DNA from: Rhodobacter xanthinilyticus
GTDB taxonomy: Bacteria > Pseudomonadota > Alphaproteobacteria > Rhodobacterales > Rhodobacteraceae
DNA: 64,000 bases
Assembly (NCBI RefSeq): GCF_001856665.1
Contig: NZ_CP017781.1
Span: 1,583,501-1,647,500, forward strand
Reading direction: 5' to 3'
A program made the position numbers and the translations under genes. Numbering within the stretch: the first letter of the stretch is position 1; every line of letters starts with the position of its first letter. Under the pieces are notes generated by a model. That model searched no databases. It was given only the letters and a program-made list of their open reading frames with translations, and had not been told where the DNA came from. This document shows, one piece after another, positions 58,680-64,000 of the stretch.

Positions 58680-60539
58680 TCAGCCCGCCATGGCCTCTTC
58701 CAGCGCCTCGAACGCGGCCATCCAGAGCTCCTCGGCGCGGCCCATCGCCTCGCGCGCTTCGGCATGTTTGAGCAGCCATTTGTCGCGCTCGGCCGCGCGG
58801 GAGGCCTCGTAAAGCTCCGGGTCGGCGAGTTTTTCATCCAGCTTTTCAAGCATTTCCGAGAGCTTGTTCACGCGCTCTTCGCATTTGCGCGCCTCCGCCC
58901 GCAGCGCGAGAACCGCATCGCGCGAGGGGCGCGCGGGCTTCTCGGTGGCTTTCGGCTTGGCCGCGGCTTTCTCGGCCGGATCGCCCGCCAGAAGCTCGGC
59001 CCGGTAGCTCTCGAGATCGCCACCATAGGGCGCCACCGCGCCGCCCTTCACCAGCCAGAGCCGGTCGGCCGCGAGGCTGAGCAGGTGCATGTCGTGGCTG
59101 ACCAGCACCACCGCGCCCGAATAGGCGGTCAGCGCCTCGACCAGCGCCTCGCGGCTCTCGATGTCGAGATGGTTGGTCGGCTCGTCGAGGATCAGCAGAT
59201 GCGGCGCATCGAGCGTGGCCAAGAGCAGCGAGAGCCGCGCCTTTTGCCCGCCCGAGAGCTTGCGCACCTCGGTTTCCGCCTGATCGGCGCCAAGGCCAAA
59301 CCCCGCCAGCCGCGCGCGCAGCTTCGCCTGATGTTCCTCCGGGCGCAGCCGTTGCAGATGCAAAAGCGGGCTCGCGCCGAGATCGAGCTCATCGACCTGA
59401 TGCTGGGCGAAATAGCCGATCCGCAGCTTGGACGAGCGCGTGATGCGCCCCTCGCTCACCTCAAGTTTGCCCGCCAAGAGCTTGGAAAGCGTGGATTTCC
59501 CCTCGCCGTTGCGGCCCAGGAGCGCGATCCGGTCATCCTGGTCGATGCGCAGGTTGAGCCGTTTGAGCACCGGCGTGCCGCCATAGCCCACCGAGGCGCT
59601 CTCGAGTGCGATGATCGGCGGGCTGAGCTGTTCGGGGGCGGGGAAGGTGAAGACCTGTTTGGCCGCCTCTTCGGGGGCGGTGATCGGCACCATCTTCTCG
59701 AGCATCTTGACGCGCGCCTGCGCCTGGGCGGCCTTGGTGGCCTTGGCCTTGAAGCGGTCAACGAAACTTTGCAGATGGGCGCGCCGCGCATCCTGCTTCT
59801 TCGCTTCGGCGGCCAGAACGGCGCGCTGCTCGGCGCGGGTGCGCGCGAACGTATCGTAGCCGCCCTGATAGAGCGTCAGCTTGCGGTTCTCGAGATGCAG
59901 GATCGCGCCCACCGCCCGGTTCAGCAGATCCCGGTCATGCGAGATCACGATCACCGTATGCGGATAGCGCGCGAGATATTGCTCGAGCCAGAGCGCGCCC
60001 TCGAGGTCGAGATAGTTCGTCGGCTCGTCGAGGAGCAGAAGATCGGGCTGCGCGAAGAGCACGCCCGCGAGCGCGACGCGCATCCGCCAGCCGCCCGAGA
60101 AATCCGAACAGGGGCGGCGCTGCGCCTCCGCATCAAAGCCGAGCCCCTTCAGGATCGCGCTCGCGCGCCCCTCCGCCGACCAGGCCTCGATATCGGCCAG
60201 CCGCGTCTGGATCTCGGCGATCCGATGCGGGTCGGTGGCGCTCTCGGCCTCCGCCATCAGGCTCGCGCGCTCGGTATCGGCGGCGAGAACCGTGTCGATC
60301 AGCGAGGTCGAGGAGCTCGGCACCTCCTGCGCCACGCCCCCGATCCGCGCCCGCGCGGGCAGCGACAGCTCCCCGCTCTCCAGCGCGATCTCCCCCTTGA
60401 TCAGCCGGAACAGCGTCGTCTTGCCCGCGCCATTGGCGCCGACGAGGCCGACCTTGTGGCCCTCCGGGATCGTCGCCGAGGCGCCCTCGAACAGGGGCCG
60501 CCCCTCGACCGCATAGGTGATGTCGGAAATCTTCAGCAT
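58680..60539 (-). CDS. ABC-F family ATPase (Uup/YheS type)
   Basis: 619 residues, two ABC domains and no membrane segment. First: GANGAGKTT, SGGWRMRVALA and LLLLDEPTNYLDLEG. Second: GRNGEGKST, LSGGQKARLSLL and LLILDEPTNHLDIES. The charged inter-domain linker (RAHLQSFVDRFKAKATKAAQ) reaches into the ribosomal E site in the family. The C-terminal coiled coil (RAEARKCEERVNKLSEMLEK) is typical of Uup/YheS. Probably a translation factor for stalled ribosomes. The whole gene is enclosed by a perfect 35-bp inverted repeat. Confidence 0.94.
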   Translation of the reverse strand: MLKISDITYAVEGRPLFEGASATIPEGHKVGLVGANGAGKTTLFRLIKGEIALESGELSLPARARIGGVAQEVPSSSTSLIDTVLAADTERASLMAEAESATDPHRIAEIQTRLADIEAWSAEGRASAILKGLGFDAEAQRRPCSDFSGGWRMRVALAGVLFAQPDLLLLDEPTNYLDLEGALWLEQYLARYPHTVIVISHDRDLLNRAVGAILHLENRKLTLYQGGYDTFARTRAEQRAVLAAEAKKQDARRAHLQSFVDRFKAKATKAAQAQARVKMLEKMVPITAPEEAAKQVFTFPAPEQLSPPIIALESASVGYGGTPVLKRLNLRIDQDDRIALLGRNGEGKSTLSKLLAGKLEVSEGRITRSSKLRIGYFAQHQVDELDLGASPLLHLQRLRPEEHQAKLRARLAGFGLGADQAETEVRKLSGGQKARLSLLLATLDAPHLLILDEPTNHLDIESREALVEALTAYSGAVVLVSHDMHLLSLAADRLWLVKGGAVAPYGGDLESYRAELLAGDPAEKAAAKPKATEKPARPSRDAVLALRAEARKCEERVNKLSEMLEKLDEKLADPELYEASRAAERDKWLLKHAEAREAMGRAEELWMAAFEALEEAMAG

Positions 60540-60581
60540 GGCCGAGCCATGCCCGAGCGCGCCCGCGCCGTCAATGACCCG

Positions 60582-60616
60582 CCCTTCAACGATGTGAAAA
60601 TATCCCCGCCGGAGGC
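60582..60616. repeat. Right half of the 35-bp inverted repeat (A6R)
   Basis: CCCTTCAACGATGTGAAAAT followed by ATCCCCGCCGGAGGC. Exact reverse complement of 58639-58673. Confidence 0.92.
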
Positions 60617-60618
60617 GC

Positions 60619-60894
60619 TCAGTCGAACAGCCCCGCCATCAGATCGGCGTCATAATCCTGAAACCCGATCAGCGGCTGATCGCCCGCCTCGGAGAAGACG
60701 AAGACATGAAACGCGTCGTTGAAAAGCGCGACACGGCAAAACCGCGCCGCCCCCGCCAGATCGACCGGGCAGGCCGGCAGATCGACATGCGGCACCGAGG
60801 CCTCGAACATCGCATAGGTGAAGGGCAGGGGCGCCGGATCCGCGCCCGCCGCCGTCGCCACAAAGATCCCGCAGATCCCGAATATCGCCCGCAT
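60619..60894 (-). CDS. Small exported hypothetical protein
   Basis: 91 residues. Start [20 protein letters not shown] at 60894, chosen because GGAGGG lies at the right distance. Signal peptide cleaved near ATAAGA. The mature part ([34 protein letters not shown]) has two Cys, perhaps a disulfide, and an acidic end. Conserved-looking but of unknown function. Confidence 0.7.
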   Translation of the reverse strand: MRAIFGICGIFVATAAGADPAPLPFTYAMFEASVPHVDLPACPVDLAGAARFCRVALFNDAFHVFVFSEAGDQPLIGFQDYDADLMAGLFD

Positions 60895-60967
60895 CCCGCC
60901 CTCCGTTTTGCCCGTCATGCCCCGCCCGCGCGCCCCGGTCCAGCCCGAACCCCGCTCCCTTGCCGTT

Positions 60968-60996
60968 TTGGACAGGTCCTGCACAAATGTCATACT
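60968..60996 (+). promoter_or_regulatory. Candidate promoter of ndk
   Basis: TTGGAC (60968-60973), a 17-base spacer and CATACT (60991-60996), about 120 bases before ndk. Confidence 0.45.
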
Positions 60997-61116
60997 TTCG
61001 TGGCAAGTCTTGCGCATCGCGAGGGGTTTTCAAGCGTCAAACCCCATGCTAGCAGGCGCGAGACGAAATTCCGACCGGGCGGTCAAGCCCGGATCCATTC
61101 AGAAAGGGCCCCTCCC

Positions 61117-61539
61117 ATGGCGATCGAACGCACTCTCTCCATCATCAAACCCGATGCGACCCGTCGCAACCTCACCGGCAAGATCAATGCCAAGTTCGAG
61201 GAAGCCGGCCTGCGCATCGTCGCGCAAAAGCGCATCAAGCTGTCGATGGACCAAGCCGGCAAGTTCTACGAAGTCCACAAAGAGCGCCCCTTCTACGGCG
61301 AGCTGTGCGAATTCATGGCCTCTGAACCGGTCGTGGTGCAGGTGCTGGAAGGCGAAGGCGCGATCGCCAAGAACCGTGAAGTGATGGGCGCAACCAACCC
61401 GGCCAATGCCGCCGACGGCACCATCCGCAAGGAATTCGCGCTCTCGATGGGCGAAAACTCGGTCCACGGCTCGGATGCGCCGGAAACCGCCGCGGTCGAG
61501 ATCGCCTTCTTCTTCTCGGGCCTCGAGCTCGTCGGCTGA
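61117..61539 (+). CDS. ndk: Nucleoside diphosphate kinase
   Basis: 140 residues. [18 protein letters not shown] at the start and the phospho-acceptor His117 in [12 protein letters not shown]. It equilibrates nucleoside triphosphates. GAAAGGGCCCCTCCC lies before the ATG. Normal length, single gene. Confidence 0.98.
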   Translation: MAIERTLSIIKPDATRRNLTGKINAKFEEAGLRIVAQKRIKLSMDQAGKFYEVHKERPFYGELCEFMASEPVVVQVLEGEGAIAKNREVMGATNPANAADGTIRKEFALSMGENSVHGSDAPETAAVEIAFFFSGLELVG

Positions 61540-61545
61540 TCGCCC

Positions 61546-61923
61546 TTAGGGCTGCGCGCGTCGCAGCCCGATGCCAATCTCGTCAAACGCCGCCTCCCGC
61601 AAGAGGCGGCGTTTTTCATGGTCGGGGTCTGCCGCCGCCGCGGGGCGCCCCGCGCGCCGCGCGCCCGCTTTCAACGCCTCGAACCGCGTCCGCAGCGCGT
61701 CTTTCTCAGCGCCACGGCAATCGTTCCAGGGCCGGCCCTGCAGCGCCATCACCAAAGCATAATAGCCGATGAAATGAGGCGGGTTGCCCGCCGCGAGCCA
61801 GGCGCCATAGGCCGCATCCGCGCCCATCGCACGCAAAGCCTCCGCGTCGGAAATCCCGGCGCGGAGAAAGCCTTCGGCAGTGGCCGGGCCAATCCCGGCG
61901 ATGTCGGTCAGGGGGGTAGGCAT
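61546..61923 (-). CDS. TfoX C-terminal domain-like protein
   Basis: 125 residues. A helix-hairpin-helix-like start (MPTPLTDIAGIGPATAEGFL) followed by MGADAAYGAWLA, NPPHFIGYYALVMALQGRPWND, the TfoX-C pattern. A basic C-terminal part (KAGARRAGRPAAAADPDHEK). TfoX/Sxy controls competence in gammaproteobacteria; the role of isolated TfoX-C proteins is not known. It is not evidence of a competence system here. Convergent with ndk. Confidence 0.85.
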   Translation of the reverse strand: MPTPLTDIAGIGPATAEGFLRAGISDAEALRAMGADAAYGAWLAAGNPPHFIGYYALVMALQGRPWNDCRGAEKDALRTRFEALKAGARRAGRPAAAADPDHEKRRLLREAAFDEIGIGLRRAQP

Positions 61924-61987
61924 TGCGGGGACTTTCGTAGGGCAGGGGCGCTCAGTGTCGCCCGGCCTGCGCGCGCCCGCAAGAGCG

Positions 61988-62119
61988 TCAGATCGAGGCC
62001 CAGTCCGAGAAATGCACGCCCTGCTGGGCGGGCTTCGCGGTGTCGCTCTGGCTTTGCTGTTTCACCGGGGCGGCGGGTTGTTGCGCGGGCTGGCTGCCCA
62101 TTTGCTGTTGGTTCTGCAT
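61988..62119 (-). CDS. Very small Gln-rich protein
   Basis: 43 codons: MQNQQQMGSQPAQQPAAPVK, then a Gln/Ser-rich stretch and the end GVHFSDWASI. The non-repetitive end and GAGG eight bases before the ATG suggest a real gene. It is too short for certainty. Same strand as the TfoX-C gene, 64 bases upstream of it. Function unknown. Confidence 0.45.
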   Translation of the reverse strand: MQNQQQMGSQPAQQPAAPVKQQSQSDTAKPAQQGVHFSDWASI

Positions 62120-62335
62120 CTCGATGCCTCAAAAATCAGCGGCGAGGCCTCTCTATGAGGCGCTTTGAAAACAACCGCTTCGGCGCCTGACCTAGGACCA
62201 AGCTGACGATGGGTCAATATGATCTCGAGGATTTTCGCGACATTGTGCCACATCTCGCGCGGTTGTGACTGCGCCGCATCAGGGCGGGGGTGCGCAGGGC
62301 GCAGGGGGCGCTGCCCCCTCTGCCTTCGGCATTCA

Positions 62336-62416
62336 CCCCCGGGATATTTGGGGCAAGATGAAAAGAACCCCAGATTCGCGGCCTGTCTTTCATCTTGCTG
62401 AAAATATCCTCGGGGG
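62336..62416. repeat. Family A palindromic repeat (copy A7)
   Basis: Left arm CCCCCGGGATATTTGG, GGCAAGATGAAA (62336-62363). Right arm TTTCATCTTGCTGAAAATAT, CCTCGGGGG (62388-62416). It is flanked by GGGGGCGCTGCCCCC. It occupies the middle of the 327-base gap before the nsrR-like gene, where nothing else is seen. Confidence 0.85.
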
Positions 62417-62446
62417 TCCGGGGGCAGACAGCCCCCGGCGGTTGCC

Positions 62447-62953
62447 TCAGAGCGCTGCCGCAGCTTCGGGGGCACAGCCGCCGCGCGCGCGCGTCCCACA
62501 CAGCGGCACCGGCGCGGCCGAAGGCAGGCGCAGGATATGTTCGAGCGCGCCATTGTCCTCGACGAGATCGGCGAGCGTGCGGCGGTCCATCGAGGCATAG
62601 AAGGCCTCGAGCGCCTCAAGCAGCGCGGTGCGGAACATGCAGGCCTCGTGCAGGGGGCAGGTGTTCGTTTCGAGATCGAAACATTCCGCGAAGGGCAGCG
62701 TGGCCTCGAAGGTGCGCAAGACCTCGCCGACGCCGATCTCGGCCATCGGGCGGGCGAGCCGCAGACCGCCGGCGCGGCCGCGCTGGGTCTCGATGAAGCC
62801 GCGCTGCGCGAGCGTGTTGACCACCTGTGCGAGGTGGTTTTCGGAGGCATTGCAGGCTTCGGCGATCTCGTGCTTGCGCACGATCCGCTCGGGGTTCACG
62901 GCGCAAAACATCAGCGTGCGCATCGCCAGATTGGTGCGTGTGGTCAGTCGCAT
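62447..62953 (-). CDS. nsrR: Rrf2-family regulator, NsrR-like
   Basis: 168 residues. The winged helix start MRLTTRTNLAMRTLMFCAVN and recognition helix ASENHLAQVVNTLAQRGFIE match NsrR better than IscR or RirA. Three Cys (C91, C99, C105 in ECFDLETNTCPLHEAC) would hold the NO-sensing iron-sulfur cluster. A Cys-containing tail (LCGTRARGGC) is extra. Divergent from a transporter gene, with an FNR-like box and a palindrome between them. Confidence 0.85.
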   Translation of the reverse strand: MRLTTRTNLAMRTLMFCAVNPERIVRKHEIAEACNASENHLAQVVNTLAQRGFIETQRGRAGGLRLARPMAEIGVGEVLRTFEATLPFAECFDLETNTCPLHEACMFRTALLEALEAFYASMDRRTLADLVEDNGALEHILRLPSAAPVPLCGTRARGGCAPEAAAAL

Positions 62954-63003
62954 GGGGCCATCCTCGGTTCGCCCCTGCATAGCCGATCCCCGGGTGAGAC
63001 GAT

Positions 63004-63017
63004 TTGACTTAGATCAG
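63004..63017. promoter_or_regulatory. FNR/CRP-type box (FnrL or Dnr/NnrR)
   Basis: TTGAC-TTAG-ATCAG matches the TTGAT-N4-ATCAA consensus at 8 of 10 positions. It lies between the divergent nsrR-like and transporter genes, suggesting oxygen or NO control. Confidence 0.65.
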
Positions 63018-63022
63018 GTATC

Positions 63023-63042
63023 GCAGATGCACAATTTTCTGC
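63023..63042. promoter_or_regulatory. Palindrome, possible NsrR operator
   Basis: GCAGA-TGCACAATTT-TCTGC. The left half with AGATGCA resembles the AGATGC core of NsrR sites. A weak match, placed where autoregulation would need it. Confidence 0.35.
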
Positions 63043-63109
63043 GCGCTTTTCCGCTCGCTTGCGGCTAGATACATTCCAGATGTCGCATATGACCCGCAAG
63101 GATCCGATC

Positions 63110-64000
63110 ATGACCCAGACGACCCTGACCCCGCTCAGACCCGCCGGCGCCCCGGCCGGGCGGCTCGCGCATTTCCCGATCACCTTTTTCGCCACCACCA
63201 TGGGCCTTGGCGGGCTGACGCTGGCGCTGCGGGCCGGGGCAGGGCCGCTGGGCCTCGGGGTGGGGCCGTCGGCGGCGGCGTTCATGGTCACGGCGGTGGT
63301 TTTCGGGCTGATCGTGGCGGGCTACGGGCTCAAGGTGATGGTGCATTGGCCGATGGTGGCGGCGGAATGGGCCCATCCGGTGCGGCTGGCGTTCTTCCCG
63401 ACGGTTTCGGTCTCGCTGCTGCTGCTCGCCACCGCCGCGCTTGGCCTCGCGCCCGCGGCCGCGCCCGTGCTCTGGGCGATCGGCACCGCGCTGCAAGGCG
63501 TGCTCACCCTCGCGATCGTCTCGAACTGGATCGGCACCCGCGCCTTCGAGCATGGCCACCTCAACCCGGCCTGGTTCATCCCCGCGGTCGGCAATGTCAT
63601 CGTGCCGGTCGCCGGTGCGCAGCTTGGCCACCCGGAGATCGCCTGGCTCTTCTTCTCGGCGGGGCTGATGTTCTGGGTGATCTTGCTCACGCTGGTCTTC
63701 AACCGGCTGGTGTTTCATGACCCGCTGCCGGGGCGGTTGCAGCCGACGCTGGTGATCATGGTGGCGCCGCCCGCGGTGGCCTTCATCGCCTGGATCCGGC
63801 TCACCCACACCGCCGGCGCGCCGGTCGATGCGTTTGGCCATGTGCTCCTGTCGCTCGGCTATGTCTTTGCCGCCCTTGTCGCGGTGCAGATCCCGCGGAT
63901 CTTGCGGCTGCCCTTTGCGATGTCGTTCTGGGCGCTGAGCTTCCCGGTCGCGGCGCTGACCATCGCCACATTCCTCTATGCCGAGCTCTCGGGCTCCGCC
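63110..64000 (+). CDS. TehA/SLAC1 family transporter, 3'-truncated by the window
   Basis: 297 codons are visible and the gene runs past the end. AAGGA eight bases before ATG 63110 favours this start over the in-frame ATGs at 63080 and 63089. At least eight hydrophobic segments with family features: HFPITFFATTMGLGGLTLAL, NWIGTRAFEHGHLNPAWFIP, VGNVIVPVAGA. Relatives are tellurite-resistance/dicarboxylate or anion channels. Divergent from the NsrR-like gene. Confidence 0.88.
   Translation, partial: MTQTTLTPLRPAGAPAGRLAHFPITFFATTMGLGGLTLALRAGAGPLGLGVGPSAAAFMVTAVVFGLIVAGYGLKVMVHWPMVAAEWAHPVRLAFFPTVSVSLLLLATAALGLAPAAAPVLWAIGTALQGVLTLAIVSNWIGTRAFEHGHLNPAWFIPAVGNVIVPVAGAQLGHPEIAWLFFSAGLMFWVILLTLVFNRLVFHDPLPGRLQPTLVIMVAPPAVAFIAWIRLTHTAGAPVDAFGHVLLSLGYVFAALVAVQIPRILRLPFAMSFWALSFPVAALTIATFLYAELSGSA

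Noticed and set aside
58587-60722. A 711-codon open frame antisense to the ABC-F gene
   Set aside because: It is the complement of a clear ABC-F gene. The start region lies in the inverted repeat.
61546-61923. Competence regulator TfoX
   Set aside because: Only the C-terminal domain is present, so a competence role should not be inferred.

Overview
The window is GC-rich alphaproteobacterial chromosome, most likely from Rhodobacter or a close relative near R. capsulatus. The basis is gene content: a complete Rhodobacter-capsulatus-type gene transfer agent (GTA) structural cluster ending next to cysE, a pyruvate dehydrogenase whose E1-beta subunit carries a lipoyl domain, rpsF-rpsR-rplI without ssb, and a lone P-II gene ahead of glnA. 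No species assignment is possible from reading alone.

Layout. 1-4.5 kb: 3' end of a second-type (N-ATPase-like) F1 gamma gene, then translationally coupled genes for a DNA adenine methylase, an FAH-family hydrolase and an aldehyde dehydrogenase. 4.7-9.2 kb: DMT exporter, ribosomal proteins S6-S18-L9, trigger factor, tRNA-Leu(UAG). 9.3-13.5 kb: Hint-domain protein, NAD(P)HX repair (epimerase and dehydratase as two genes), glnB-glnA. 13.6-16.1 kb: secreted protein, YceI, and a cytochrome b561-YceI fusion. 16.4-22.9 kb: fatty acid synthesis genes fabD-fabG-acpP-fabF with a diguanylate cyclase between acpP and fabF, then mltG. 23.0-37.5 kb: GTA genes g1-g15 (including g3.5 and g10.1) plus a small downstream gene. 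37.6-48.3 kb: cysE, AhpD-like protein, pdhABC (reverse strand), ftsB, class I aldolase, pgk, two cyclophilins, tyrS. 48.3-64 kb: anmK, small membrane proteins, cupin, eno, DMT transporter, EEP phosphohydrolase, selO, nucleoside hydrolase, iron-binding protein, ABC-F ATPase, ndk, TfoX-C protein, an NsrR-like regulator and a divergent TehA/SLAC1-type transporter cut by the window end.

The GTA genes encode packaging (g1, g2), head (g3, g4, g5), connector (g6-g8), tail tube, chaperones and tape measure (g9-g11) and baseplate/adsorption/peptidoglycan entry (g12-g15). The lysis, head-spike, tail-fibre and GafA activator genes known to act with such clusters are not here. A promoter-like sequence and a terminator-like hairpin precede g1.

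Two patterns cut across the window. First, six genes are broken by an apparent single missing base: five at G/C homopolymers (the methylase, the FAH hydrolase, GTA g7, pgk and a DMT transporter) and one, pdhB, just beside an A5 run. Because pgk and pdhB are hit, systematic base-calling error is the likeliest cause. Second, at least twelve gaps between genes carry related palindromic elements, including a perfect 35-bp inverted repeat on both sides of the ABC-F gene.
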